DNA of 64,000 nucleotides from positions 62,001 to 126,000 of the forward strand of contig NZ_JADPKR010000078.1 of NCBI RefSeq assembly GCF_023074055.1, written 5' to 3'. This stretch comes from Bradyrhizobium sp. 141 (GTDB taxonomy: Bacteria; Pseudomonadota; Alphaproteobacteria; Rhizobiales; Xanthobacteraceae). The notes below the pieces were generated by a model that did not search any database, was not told the origin of the DNA, and saw only the letters and a program-made list of their open reading frames with translations. The position numbers and the translations under genes were made by a program. Position 1 is the first letter of the stretch; each line of letters opens with the position of its first letter. Below, one piece after another: positions 1-8,955 of the stretch.

Positions 1-47
1 AGAAGCGCAGCAGCAGGGGTCGCGGAAAGCTCGCCGACGCCCAGCGA

Positions 48-1388
48 CTAGCTCCGAGTATTATTTCTATTGAGTGACGCGGCTCCCGTCTTCTCGGACG
101 GAAAACCCCGGTCCAGCCGCGCCGCGCTCGCGCCCAGCATCGCTGCGTCGAGCTTGCCCTGCCGCGCCCCGTCCAGGGCACAGGCGAAGACGCGGTAGAA
201 CTGCGCACCGTCATAGGCGACCAGCAGCAGATCGACGCCGGCATTGATCGCCTCGACCACGGCCTTGCAGACGTCGTTCTGATAGATCGCGCCCATCACC
301 AGGTCGTCGGTCATCACCACTCCCTGGTAACCCCATGTCTCGCGGATGATGCCCTCGACGACGCGTTTCGAATGCGATGCGGCGCGATCGGGATCGACGG
401 CGGTGAGCGTGACATGGCCGACCATGAGCGCGCTCCGCGAATGCGATAGCACCTCTCGGAACGGGAGCCAGTCGGATGCCTCGAGCTCCCTGACCGGCGT
501 GTCGAGATTGGCGCTGAAATGATGTGTGTCGGCACGCACCCGACCGATGCCCGGAAAGTGCTTGAGCGTGGCACCGACGCCGAATTGCTCCAGCCCGCGC
601 ACATAAGCGCTCGCGATCGTGCTGACGACAGCCGGATCGGTCGCGATCGCGCGCTGGCCGATCAGCGTGTGGAAATCGAGCCGGTTACGCCGCGCCGGTG
701 GCTTGAGGTCGAGCACTGGGGCGAGATTGAGGTTGACGCCGAGGTCCGCGAGCTCGCGGCCATGGATGCGGCCGAACTCTTCGGCTTTGGCCTGCTGGTC
801 TTCTGGAATAAGCCCCGCGAGCGTCGCCAGCGCCGGCACTTTCGTCAGCGGCGGCGCGAGGTGTCCCACAATGCCGCCCTCCTGATCCGCAGCAACGACC
901 AGCGGCGGCAGGCCCGCTGCGCGCCTGACATCCTGGAGCGCGGCGATCTCGGTCCGCAGCGCCTCGATGGTCCTGCCGCGGATGTTGTGACGGGTAACAT
1001 AGACGCCGCCGATCAATCCCTGTTTGGCAAGGCGCGCAACCTCGGGAAATGAGGAATAGCCAACCATGAAGTGCGGCCCGAGCTGACGCGCTTCCGCCGC
1101 GCTGACGCCGAGGACATCGTTCTTACGCAGCTCGAACTTCAGATGCGCGGCCGACATGAGGACCGGCGGCAGGCACCAGAGCATGACGAGCAGCTCGCCC
1201 GCGATGGTACGCCATCGCCCTCTGCGCAGCAGAAGGATGACGACCACGATGCTTGCGACGACAAGCGCGATGTTTCCGGCGCCGCGCAATGGCACCAGAT
1301 AAGGATCGTTCTTGTTCGCGGCCGCGAACGCGACGACTGGCGCGGCAAGCCAGAGCAGGACGAGGCCGATACGGCGGAGCAATTGCAT
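48..1388 (-). CDS. Membrane-anchored GH3 (NagZ-like) beta-N-acetylhexosaminidase
   Basis: A 446-residue glycoside hydrolase family 3 protein. NagZ enzymes release N-acetylglucosamine from 1,6-anhydro-muropeptides during peptidoglycan recycling. Residues about 275-290 hold the NagZ loop KHFPGIG...DTHH, with the Asp-Thr-His dyad (D287/H289) that serves as general acid/base. MTDDLVM near residue 361 supplies the likely Asp nucleophile. The usual GHG of the loop is GIG here. Unlike the cytoplasmic enzyme of enterobacteria, residues 1-80 contain about three hydrophobic stretches (5-23, 38-54, 62-80), so the catalytic domain seems tethered to the inner membrane. No partner gene is adjacent. The fold is clear; substrate and side of membrane are inferred. 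Confidence 0.85.
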   Translation of the reverse strand: MQLLRRIGLVLLWLAAPVVAFAAANKNDPYLVPLRGAGNIALVVASIVVVILLLRRGRWRTIAGELLVMLWCLPPVLMSAAHLKFELRKNDVLGVSAAEARQLGPHFMVGYSSFPEVARLAKQGLIGGVYVTRHNIRGRTIEALRTEIAALQDVRRAAGLPPLVVAADQEGGIVGHLAPPLTKVPALATLAGLIPEDQQAKAEEFGRIHGRELADLGVNLNLAPVLDLKPPARRNRLDFHTLIGQRAIATDPAVVSTIASAYVRGLEQFGVGATLKHFPGIGRVRADTHHFSANLDTPVRELEASDWLPFREVLSHSRSALMVGHVTLTAVDPDRAASHSKRVVEGIIRETWGYQGVVMTDDLVMGAIYQNDVCKAVVEAINAGVDLLLVAYDGAQFYRVFACALDGARQGKLDAAMLGASAARLDRGFPSEKTGAASLNRNNTRS

Positions 1389-1577
1389 GATGCATCACGT
1401 GCTAGAAGTGGCGAATGCTTCGCACCTATCAAAGCGATTTGCGCCGGGCGAGAGGCAAAAGGCCGCCTGCACGAAATCTGCAAAAGACTCCTGAAACCGT
1501 GCAGACGATGATCCCGCCTTCTGCACAAGCCCTCTTCAGACTTCGTGATGCCACATATCACGAAAGGTCTTTTGGAC

Positions 1578-3074
1578 ATGACGAGCCTGGCTTCGACGAT
1601 CGCAGCGGACCTCCAGCCGATCAGGCATCCCATCATTCCCGCCAAGCTCGGCCTCGCGCTGGCGCTGGCCGCACTGGCCGACTGGCTGTTCTACGGCGAA
1701 CGGATCGGACTGTCGCTGATACTCTTTGCGGTCGCGACCGTTAGCGTGTCGGTGCTGTTCAATCATGCGGCTCTGGATCTGCGGCGTGCGATGACCGGCG
1801 CAGCCATTCTGGTCGCCGGTCTCGTACCGGCCGTCGAGGAGCTCAACACGCTCTCGTTCCTGATCCTCGTCGCGGCGCTGCTCATGGCCCTGCTGCTTGC
1901 GACCAATCCGGAGGCGACCGATCTCGCCGAACGTGCCCGCGCACTCCGCAACTTCGTCCTGCTCGGTCCCTTCAGGCTCTTTCCCGACGCGCTCCAGATC
2001 TTCAACATGTCGGCGTTCACCCGCGGCATCGCGCTGTGGCTGCTGCCGACAGCGCTGAGCACCGTGTTCGTCGCGCTGTTCGCCGCGGCCAATCCGGTGA
2101 TCGAGCAATGGCTGTCACTGCTCAATCCAAAGCTCGTCTTCGAATATGTCAGCGTCCCCCGCGTGCTGTTCTGGACCATGATGCTGGCACTGGTCTGGCC
2201 CTTCATCCATGTGCGCTGGCGGCGCAGGACGGCTGCCACCACTGATATCGCCGATGTCCCATTGCCCCCGCCGCTCCCGTCCCTCGTCTCGGCCGAATTC
2301 CTGGGCCCCTCGACCATCCTGCGCTCGCTGATCCTGTTCAATCTGCTGTTTGCTGCGCAGTCCATTCTCGACGGCATCTATCTCTGGGGGCATGTGGCGC
2401 TGCCCGACAATTTGACCTACGCCGCCTACGCCCATCGCGGCGCCTATCCGCTGATCGCGACCGCGCTGCTTGCCGCCGCTTTTGTGCTGGTCGCGATGCG
2501 TCCGGGCGGACCGGCGGAGAAATCGAGGGTGATCCGGCCGCTGGTCTATCTCTGGGTGGGGCAGAACGTGCTTCTGGTCGCCTCCTCCATCCTTCGCCTC
2601 GATCTCTATATCGACATCTACATGCTGACCTATTGGCGCATCGCGGCCTTCATCTGGATGGGGCTGGTGGCGCTCGGCCTGATCCTGATCGTCGCGCGCA
2701 TCGTGTTCGACAGGTCCAATCAATGGCTGATCGGCGCCAATTTGGTCGCGTTGACGATCGCGCTTTATGGCTGCTCGCTCGTGAACTTCGACGCCCTCAT
2801 CGCCGACTACAACGTCGCCCACAGCCGGGAAGCGTCGGGGAAAGGCGTGCAGATCGACATCGACTATCTCCTGACGCTTGGGCCGCAGGCGCTGCCCGCC
2901 ATCGACAAGGCGATCGCGCTGCGGCCCGCCGCCAGCGAGGGCTGCCTTGTGTCACGCCGCGACCGCCTTGTAGAACAGCAGCGCCGGGACCTGGCCTGGC
3001 GAAGCTGGGGCTTTCGCAACTGGCGGCTCCAGCGCCGGCTGGACGTCCAGGCGAAAGCTCGGTCCGGCGGCTGA
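1578..3074 (+). CDS. DUF4153/DUF4173 polytopic membrane protein
   Basis: About 498 residues with roughly ten hydrophobic segments, matching the DUF4153/DUF4173 family of unknown function. The C-terminal 90 residues are soluble and basic. The start at ATG 1578 (MTSLAST) is preferred because a purine-rich GAAAGG lies about 11 bases upstream; an in-frame GTG/ATG at 1545/1548 would add 10-11 residues. It ends 8 bases before the response-regulator gene, so the three genes (membrane protein, regulator, kinase) very likely form an operon. This suggests the protein is an input or output component of that signalling pair. The function itself is unknown. Confidence 0.8.
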   Translation: MTSLASTIAADLQPIRHPIIPAKLGLALALAALADWLFYGERIGLSLILFAVATVSVSVLFNHAALDLRRAMTGAAILVAGLVPAVEELNTLSFLILVAALLMALLLATNPEATDLAERARALRNFVLLGPFRLFPDALQIFNMSAFTRGIALWLLPTALSTVFVALFAAANPVIEQWLSLLNPKLVFEYVSVPRVLFWTMMLALVWPFIHVRWRRRTAATTDIADVPLPPPLPSLVSAEFLGPSTILRSLILFNLLFAAQSILDGIYLWGHVALPDNLTYAAYAHRGAYPLIATALLAAAFVLVAMRPGGPAEKSRVIRPLVYLWVGQNVLLVASSILRLDLYIDIYMLTYWRIAAFIWMGLVALGLILIVARIVFDRSNQWLIGANLVALTIALYGCSLVNFDALIADYNVAHSREASGKGVQIDIDYLLTLGPQALPAIDKAIALRPAASEGCLVSRRDRLVEQQRRDLAWRSWGFRNWRLQRRLDVQAKARSGG

Positions 3075-3082
3075 CGGGGTGA

Positions 3083-3799
3083 GTGGAGAATTTCTTGGCG
3101 CATCGCATTCTCATCGTCGACGACGAAGGCCACATCCGCGAGGTCATCCGTGTCGCCTTGAAGAAGGCGGGCATGGACGTGATCGAGGCGCGCGACGGCA
3201 GGGAGGCGCTCAGCCGCGTTGCCGCCGACAAGCCCGACCTGATCGTGCTCGACATCGGCATGCCTGAATTCGACGGCCTCGACGTCTGCCGCGAGATTCG
3301 CAAGACCTCCGACGTGCCGATCCTGTTCCTGTCGGCGCGCGACGAGGAAATCGACCGCATCCTCGGCCTCGAGATCGGCGGCGACGATTACGTGACAAAG
3401 CCCTTCAGCCCGCGCGAGCTGGTGGCGCGGGTCAATGTCATCCTGCGCCGGCTCAGTCCGCGCAATGGCGAGGCCAAGGCCGGCCCGGGAGCGCTCATGC
3501 AAGGCGGGCTCGTGATCGATCCCGAGCAGCATGTCGCGTCCTTCGCGGGCGCGCCGCTGAAACTGACCGCGATCGAGTTCGGCATTTTGCGCGCGTTCCT
3601 GACCCGGCCGACCTCGGTGTTCAACCGCGAACAGCTGATGCGGGCGGCCTATCAGCTCAACATCCAGGTCTCCGACCGCACCATCGACAGCCACATCCGC
3701 AATATCCGCGCAAAGCTGGCGGCGCAGAATTGCGAGAACGTGATCGAGACTATCCACGGCGTCGGCTTCAAGCTTGGCCGCTGCGAGACAGAGGCATGA
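3083..3799 (+). CDS. OmpR/PhoB-family response regulator
   Basis: A two-domain DNA-binding response regulator of 238 residues. The receiver domain (residues about 8-120) has the acidic pair in LIVDDEG, the phospho-acceptor D57 in LIVLDIGMPEFDG, and the conserved Lys in YVTKPF. A winged-helix output domain follows (about 135-232, ending TIHGVGFKL). The annotated start is GTG 3083. A TTG at 3095 is a strong alternative because GGAG lies 6 bases before it, giving a protein that begins MAHRILIVDDEG. Its stop overlaps the kinase start as ATGA, indicating translational coupling. The arrangement resembles CreBC-type pairs, but no creD is present, so that name is not applied. Confidence 0.9.
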   Translation: MENFLAHRILIVDDEGHIREVIRVALKKAGMDVIEARDGREALSRVAADKPDLIVLDIGMPEFDGLDVCREIRKTSDVPILFLSARDEEIDRILGLEIGGDDYVTKPFSPRELVARVNVILRRLSPRNGEAKAGPGALMQGGLVIDPEQHVASFAGAPLKLTAIEFGILRAFLTRPTSVFNREQLMRAAYQLNIQVSDRTIDSHIRNIRAKLAAQNCENVIETIHGVGFKLGRCETEA

Positions 3800-5382
3800 G
3801 CGCGGCGCCCGATAAATGGCGGCCGTCGCTCACGCTCGTGATCTTCACGGTGCTGGCGACCGTCGGCGTGCTGCCGCTGGTCGGCCTGTTCTTCTTCCGC
3901 CTCTACGACAACCAGCTCATCCGCCAGACCCAAGCCGAGCTGATCGCGCAAAGCCGCGTGCTGGCGACGATCTACGCACAGGAGGTCACGACGAGGCTCG
4001 ACAGCGGCCTCACGCTCGGCGCCGAGGTGCCGCCGGGCGTGCTGCCCGACCCCGGCGATCAGGTCACCCCGATCCGGCCCGCGCTCGATCTCACCGCCAA
4101 CGACCTGTTGCGGCGGCGACCGGATGCGCAAGCAGCTCCCCAGGCCGCGCAGCCTGCCTATGTCGAGATCGGCGCAAAACTGACGCCGATCATCCGCGAG
4201 ACCCAGAAGGTGACCCTGGCAGGCTTTCGTATCCTCGATCCGCAAGGCGTCGTGATCGCCGGGCGGCAGGAGGTCGGGCAGTCGCTTGCCCATATCGAGG
4301 AGGTCGCAGACGCGCTGCACGGGCAATACCGCGCTACCTTGCGCAACCGCGTGCCGGACAAGCCGCCGCCGCCGATCTACTCCTTCAGCCGCGGCCTCGG
4401 CGTGCACGTGTTCTCGGCGATGCCCGTGATCGTCAACAACCGCGTCGCGGGGGTGATCTACACCACGCGGACGCCGAGCAATATTTTCGATCATCTCTAC
4501 CAGGAGCGGGCCAAGTTCGTGCTGGCCGGCCTCGCCGTCATCCTCGGCACGATCGCGATCGGCCTCGTGTTTTCGCGCACCATCACCCTGCCGATGCGCG
4601 AGCTGATCGACCGCGCGGCTCGAATCGGCCGCGGCGACCGCGAGGCGTTCAAGCCGCTTCGGCATTACGGCACCAGCGAGTTCGCCCAGCTCTCGCACAG
4701 CTTCCTCGGCATGGCCGAGCAGCTGGCGCGGCGCTCGGACTATATCGCGACGTTCTCGGCCCACCTCACCCACGAGCTGAAATCGCCGCTGACCTCGATC
4801 AAGGGCGCGGCCGAGCTGTTGCAGGATTCGGTTCAAGGCAAATCCGAGGGCCTGACGCCGTCCGAGCAGAACACGTTCATCGCCAACATCCTGTCCGACA
4901 CGCAGCGGCTGGAGGCAATGGCGCAACGGCTGCGCGAACTGGCCCGTGCCGAAAGCCTGCCGCAGAACGAGCGCACGGAACTCGCACCCGTGATCGCCGA
5001 CCTGAGGAGCCTGTTTCCGGCAAGCGATATCTCGGCCAGCGGCAGCCTCGACCGCCCCATCGGCATGTCCGGCGAAAAGGCGCTGATCGTACTGTCGCAT
5101 CTCGCCGACAACGCGATGCGGCACAAGGCAAGGTCAATCAGGCTGGAGGCGGCCTTCGAGCGCACGACCGTGCGTCTGACGGTGAGCAATGACGGCGAGC
5201 CGATCTCGGCGCCGAACCGCGACAGGATTTTCGATGCGTTCTTCACCACCCGGCGCGACCAGGGCGGGACCGGGATGGGGCTTGCGATCGCGCGCGCGGT
5301 GATGGCGAGCCATGGCGGCTCGATCAGGCTAAAGCCGACCGAGGCGGGCGCCGCCTTCGAGCTCCAATTCCCTGTCGCCTAG
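3796..5382 (+). CDS. Sensor histidine kinase of the adjacent regulator
   Basis: A 528-residue membrane histidine kinase. It has an N-terminal membrane segment (about residues 13-33), a periplasmic sensor region of about 200 residues, and a second membrane segment (about 235-255). A HAMP linker follows, then the H-box HLTHELKSPLTS with phospho-acceptor His326, an N-box (HLADNAMRH) and the G-box GGTGMGLAIARA near the end. The ATGA overlap with the regulator shows that the two are made together. The periplasmic region contains a Pro/Ala-rich insert near residue 110 and no recognised ligand-binding motif, so the signal is unknown. Confidence 0.9.
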   Translation: MSAAPDKWRPSLTLVIFTVLATVGVLPLVGLFFFRLYDNQLIRQTQAELIAQSRVLATIYAQEVTTRLDSGLTLGAEVPPGVLPDPGDQVTPIRPALDLTANDLLRRRPDAQAAPQAAQPAYVEIGAKLTPIIRETQKVTLAGFRILDPQGVVIAGRQEVGQSLAHIEEVADALHGQYRATLRNRVPDKPPPPIYSFSRGLGVHVFSAMPVIVNNRVAGVIYTTRTPSNIFDHLYQERAKFVLAGLAVILGTIAIGLVFSRTITLPMRELIDRAARIGRGDREAFKPLRHYGTSEFAQLSHSFLGMAEQLARRSDYIATFSAHLTHELKSPLTSIKGAAELLQDSVQGKSEGLTPSEQNTFIANILSDTQRLEAMAQRLRELARAESLPQNERTELAPVIADLRSLFPASDISASGSLDRPIGMSGEKALIVLSHLADNAMRHKARSIRLEAAFERTTVRLTVSNDGEPISAPNRDRIFDAFFTTRRDQGGTGMGLAIARAVMASHGGSIRLKPTEAGAAFELQFPVA

Positions 5383-5519
5383 ATCGCGAACACCCAGGCG
5401 GCAACGATGGTGCCGATGGTGACCAGGCCCGCGATGGTCCAGCCGGCGGCATATTCCAGCTCGGGATGACCGGTCGCCCGCATGATCTCTGCCGGATCGG
5501 CGGTATGCTTCTCTGCCAT
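5379..5519 (-). CDS. 46-residue single-pass membrane protein
   Basis: A short gene encoding 46 residues. It starts MAEKHTADPAEIMRATGHPE and ends with a hydrophobic C-terminal segment (WTIAGLVTIGTIVAAWVFAI). The charged N-terminus followed by one membrane helix at the very end fits a small inner-membrane protein. It runs convergently to the kinase and shares its last four bases. No family is recognised. Codon use (GCC, ATC, ACC) matches the chromosomal style, which supports a real gene rather than chance. Confidence 0.6.
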   Translation of the reverse strand: MAEKHTADPAEIMRATGHPELEYAAGWTIAGLVTIGTIVAAWVFAI

Positions 5520-5597
5520 GACAGCCTCGCACGTTTCTTCCCGCGTCATATGTAAGTCGCATCAGCCGCCATTAGGTTCCATCACGGACGTGCGAGG

Positions 5598-6167
5598 ATG
5601 ACGCAGCTAGGTTTGTTCGCCGAACCGCAAGCGGGCCCTGCCGGGCTTCGCCATGCGGACAATTTTATCGATGCCGCCCTCGAGCAGGCCTTGATCGGCC
5701 GCATCGCAGCATTGCCGCTCCAGCGCTTCCAGTTCGGGGCGTTCGAGGGCAACCGCCGGGTAGCCTCGTTCGGCTATCGCTACGACTATTCGCTGCAGCG
5801 GCTGGCTGAGGCGGAGGCGATCCCGGACTGGCTGGCGCCCGTCGCGCGCCAGGTCGAGCAATGGGCGGGGCTGCCGGAGGCCAGCGTCCGCCAGGTACTT
5901 TGCACCGAATATGAGGTCGGCGTCGGCATCGGCTGGCACCGCGACAAGCCGCATTTCGACAAAGTCCTCGGCCTGTCGCTCGGCGCAGCGTGCAAGTTCC
6001 GCTTCCGCCGCCGGAGCGGCGACAAATGGCAGCGCCATACGCTCGAGGCTCTGCCGCGCTCGCTTTACATGATGGACGGAGAGGCGCGCTCGCAGTGGGA
6101 GCACAGCATCCCGCCGGTCGAGGCACGGCGTTACTCCATCACGTTCCGGACGATGAAGCGGGCCTGA
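5598..6167 (+). CDS. AlkB-like Fe(II)/2-oxoglutarate dioxygenase
   Basis: A 189-residue protein of the AlkB dioxygenase family, which oxidatively removes alkyl groups from nucleic-acid bases or proteins. The iron triad is visible: H114-x-D116 in GWHRDKPHF and the distal H169 in WEHSIPP. The 2-oxoglutarate-binding arginine lies in RRYSITFR (R178/R184). The short length and the sequence FGYRYDYS near residue 55 are closer to the eukaryotic-like AlkB homologue group than to E. coli AlkB, so the substrate (DNA, RNA or protein) is not assigned. It stands alone between two intergenic regions. Start ATG follows GCGAGG closely. Confidence 0.85.
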   Translation: MTQLGLFAEPQAGPAGLRHADNFIDAALEQALIGRIAALPLQRFQFGAFEGNRRVASFGYRYDYSLQRLAEAEAIPDWLAPVARQVEQWAGLPEASVRQVLCTEYEVGVGIGWHRDKPHFDKVLGLSLGAACKFRFRRRSGDKWQRHTLEALPRSLYMMDGEARSQWEHSIPPVEARRYSITFRTMKRA

Positions 6168-6468
6168 CCGGTCGTCCAAAACAAAAAATGTGAAAACAAC
6201 CCCATGCACAGTAGAAACCGTGTCCGGCTCAAGCCTCGGCGGCGCCGGACAACGGCTTGACGGATCGAGACAAAACGGCTGCGCCCCGGGGGCCGTGAAC
6301 TTTCGTTCGAAAAGCGACAGCATGCCAGGGGGGACGGCTATTCCGCGCCGGCCCCGTGCCGGCCAAAGGTGCCGTGAATTCGCCTCAAGGCCAGCTGAGT
6401 AATGAGGCGAATTGAAAAGACAGGCTATATCTGCGAGCCAATATGAGACCCGCAAAGCCGGCATCATC
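6168..6468. other. Intergenic region with two inverted repeats
   Basis: No convincing gene in about 300 bases. Two inverted repeats stand out. The first is TGTCCGGC (6221-6228) with GCCGGACA (6244-6251). The second is an 11-base perfect pair, AATTCGCCTCA (6377-6387) with TGAGGCGAATT (6403-6413), about 55 bases before the next gene. Neither is followed by a T-run, so they are not typical intrinsic terminators; the second could be an operator or a leader hairpin. Confidence 0.5.
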
Positions 6469-7398
6469 ATGAAGAACTATCTGACATTTTTCCTGCTTCT
6501 GACCATGACCTCGGCCTCTGCGCACGGACCTTTGCCGGCCCGGCTCTCGCCGCCGTCCGATCTCGTGCAAGTGGGCCTCACCGACAACGACACCGCGGCC
6601 GGCGGCACCGCGCGGCTGTGTGAGCAGGTTACCTTCTCGCGGGGCCTGCGCTACGGCGAGAGCGAAGCCAACGTGCTCGATGTCGCCGCCAGCGCGACCA
6701 AGGCGGATACGCCGCGGCCGGTGCTGCTGTTCGTGGCCAGCGACACTTTCGCCGGCGACCGCGCCGCACCGGAACTGTCGCGCCAGATCCAGGACCAGGC
6801 GATGTGCTTTGCCGCGCGCAACGACATGATCGGGGTGCGTGTCAATTATCGCTTGGCCCCTTCGGCGACCTGGCCGATGGGAGCGACCGACGTGGCGGCG
6901 GCGCTGTCCTGGGTTCACGGCAATATCGACCTGTTCAACGGCGATGCCCGCGAGATCGTCGCGGTCGGCTACGGGGCCGGCGCCTTTCATGTCGCAACCC
7001 TGCTGGCGCATCCCGAGTTGCAGGCCGACCGCGCCGATGTCGCCGCCGTCGTGCTGGTGTCCGGCATTTACCGTGCGGGCAAGGACGCGAGCGACAGCGA
7101 GAAGGCCTATCTCGGCAGCGACGCCAGCCAGTACAACAAGCGCTCGGTCTTCCCCGGCATCCTCAACGTCGATGTGCCGATCGTGCTGGCCTGGGCCACG
7201 GACGATTCCCCTGCCCTCGTGACGCAGGGCGAGACCCTTAAGAAGACGCTCTGCGGCGCCGGTCATTGTCCGCGTAGCGCGCTGCTACGCAGCCGCGACG
7301 GCATCGCGAGCGCCTTCGGCCTTGACGGCTCCAGCGACAGCCTCGCCGAGCCGACACTGCTGCTGGTGCATCAGCTCGAGGCACGGGGGCTGCCGTAG
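6469..7398 (+). CDS. Secreted alpha/beta-hydrolase (esterase-like) lacking its nucleophile
   Basis: About 309 residues with a signal peptide (MKNYLTFFLLLTMTSASAHG). The body resembles carboxylesterases of the alpha/beta-hydrolase fold (VRVNYRLAP, then the nucleophile-elbow region). At the elbow the normal G-x-S-x-G reads G-Y-G-A-G (residues 167-171), so the catalytic serine is Gly169. An acidic segment (WATDDSP) remains near residue 244, but no clear catalytic histidine follows. It may be a pseudoenzyme or binding protein. The start at ATG 6469 is chosen because the signal peptide begins there; a TTG 57 bases upstream is in frame but adds a polar leader. It is followed by a palindromic repeat. 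Confidence 0.75.
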   Translation: MKNYLTFFLLLTMTSASAHGPLPARLSPPSDLVQVGLTDNDTAAGGTARLCEQVTFSRGLRYGESEANVLDVAASATKADTPRPVLLFVASDTFAGDRAAPELSRQIQDQAMCFAARNDMIGVRVNYRLAPSATWPMGATDVAAALSWVHGNIDLFNGDAREIVAVGYGAGAFHVATLLAHPELQADRADVAAVVLVSGIYRAGKDASDSEKAYLGSDASQYNKRSVFPGILNVDVPIVLAWATDDSPALVTQGETLKKTLCGAGHCPRSALLRSRDGIASAFGLDGSSDSLAEPTLLLVHQLEARGLP

Positions 7399-7420
7399 GG
7401 GGGCACGAGAGCCTCCACAA

Positions 7421-7506
7421 CGTCATGGCCGGGCTTGTCCCGGCCATCCACGCCTTTCCTTGCGGCACAAAGAACGTGGATGCCCGGGACAAGCCCGGGC
7501 ATGACG
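7421..7506. repeat. Intergenic palindromic repeat, family A
   Basis: An 86-base element bounded by CGTCATGGCCGGG and CCCGGGCATGACG, with inner arms built around GGACAAGCCCGGG and ACGTGGATG. Closely related copies lie at 25047-25133 and 60752-60880. The palindromic ends and intergenic placement fit the REP-like dispersed repeats common in Bradyrhizobium. No coding potential. Confidence 0.8.
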
Positions 7507-7671
7507 ACCTCCTCAGCGGCGTGTCAGCACGCCTGCCGTTTCGGTCCGGCCGCCAAGCCTTGCTCCGAAACAGCCGCTCAGCCACAGCTTTGCCAAACGC
7601 TTGACGTAGATCAACTCGCCTAGGTGCGGAATGAGCCGACCTCGTTGGGGGCCAACGACAAGGTGTCGAGC

Positions 7672-8895
7672 ATGCGCGTCACCGGCAGACTGCTGTTCGT
7701 TTTGATCGCCGCTATCGCGTCGCTCGGCGCGATGTCCGAGCAACGCCCGGACCAATCCACGAGCGACAAGGAAATCCGCATCGGCAATGTCATGCCGTAT
7801 TCGGGGCCGCTCTCGGAGTTCGGCGCGATCGGCCAGGCGGAGGCCGCTTATTTCGACATGGTCAACGCGCGTGGCGGCATCAACGGTCGCAAGATCCGCT
7901 TCATCACGCGCGACGACAATTCCGATCCGGCTTACGCGCTGGAACTGACGCGCAATTTGGTCGAGAAGGACGACGTGCACCTGATGTTCGGGTCGTTCGG
8001 CACGCCCGGCAATCTCGCCACGCGCTGGTATCTGAACGAGAAGAATATCCCGCAGCTGTTCGTGGCCTCCGGCGACGAGGAGTTGAGCCGGGCGAAGGCG
8101 TTCCCCTGGACCATGGGCTGGCAGCCTTCGTTCCGCTCGGAAGGGCGCATCTACGCCAATTACATTCAGGCCTATTATCCCAGGAAGAAGATCGTTGTGC
8201 TCTGGCAGAACGACCAGTTCGGACACATGCTCTACAAGGGCATCCAGGAAGGGCTTGGCGATCTGAACCGTCATGTCCTCGTCGATATCGCCTTCGACAT
8301 CAAGGACGAGCATCTCGACGGGCACGTCTCGATCCTCAAGCGCGCCGGCGCCGACATCTTCGTCTTTCTCGGCGTGCCGTCGACGGCGTCCAAGGTGATC
8401 AAGCTGGCGGCGTCAATGAATTGGCATCCGGTGTTCATCGTCAACGATGCCTCCGCCTCGATCGCCAATGCGATGGCGCCCGCGGGCCTGGAGAACTCCG
8501 CCGGCGTGATCTCGGCAGCCTTTCTGAAGGATCCGAGCGATCCCGCATGGAAGGACGATTCCGCCATGAAGGACTGGTTCGGCTTCATGGACAAGTACCA
8601 TCAGGTCGAAAGCACGAACAACAGCGCCGCACTCTATGGCTACGCCGCGGCCGAGGCGCTGACGCAGGTGCTGAAGCAATGCGGCGACGATGTCTCACGC
8701 GAGAACATCATGCGGCAGGCGGCGTCGCTCAGGAATTATCAGCCCTCCGTTGCGTTGCCCGACATCAGGATGAACACCTCGCCCAGCAACTATCTGCCGA
8801 TCAAGCAGATGCGGCTGGTGCAATTTGACGGCCGGTCGTGGCAGCTGTTCGGCGACGTGATTGAAACCGCATTCACGGAAGGTGCGGCGCGGTGA
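7672..8895 (+). CDS. Periplasmic branched-chain amino-acid-type ABC substrate-binding protein
   Basis: About 407 residues with the LivK/type-I periplasmic binding fold: IRIGNVMPYSGPLSEFG at the N-terminus, VNARGGINGRKI, and the MFGSFGTPGN segment. The N-terminus MRVTGRLLFVLIAAIASLGA is a signal peptide, which favours ATG 7672 over a GTG at 7624. Such proteins deliver amino acids, aromatic acids or other small organics to HAAT-family ABC importers. No permease or ATPase gene lies nearby, so its transporter partner and ligand are unknown. It is convergent with the downstream TetR gene. Confidence 0.85.
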   Translation: MRVTGRLLFVLIAAIASLGAMSEQRPDQSTSDKEIRIGNVMPYSGPLSEFGAIGQAEAAYFDMVNARGGINGRKIRFITRDDNSDPAYALELTRNLVEKDDVHLMFGSFGTPGNLATRWYLNEKNIPQLFVASGDEELSRAKAFPWTMGWQPSFRSEGRIYANYIQAYYPRKKIVVLWQNDQFGHMLYKGIQEGLGDLNRHVLVDIAFDIKDEHLDGHVSILKRAGADIFVFLGVPSTASKVIKLAASMNWHPVFIVNDASASIANAMAPAGLENSAGVISAAFLKDPSDPAWKDDSAMKDWFGFMDKYHQVESTNNSAALYGYAAAEALTQVLKQCGDDVSRENIMRQAASLRNYQPSVALPDIRMNTSPSNYLPIKQMRLVQFDGRSWQLFGDVIETAFTEGAAR

Positions 8896-8955
8896 CGGCG
8901 CTTCACACTGGCTAGAGCGAAGCCGGTGCCAGAGCGTTGCAGGCGCCAGCCAGAT

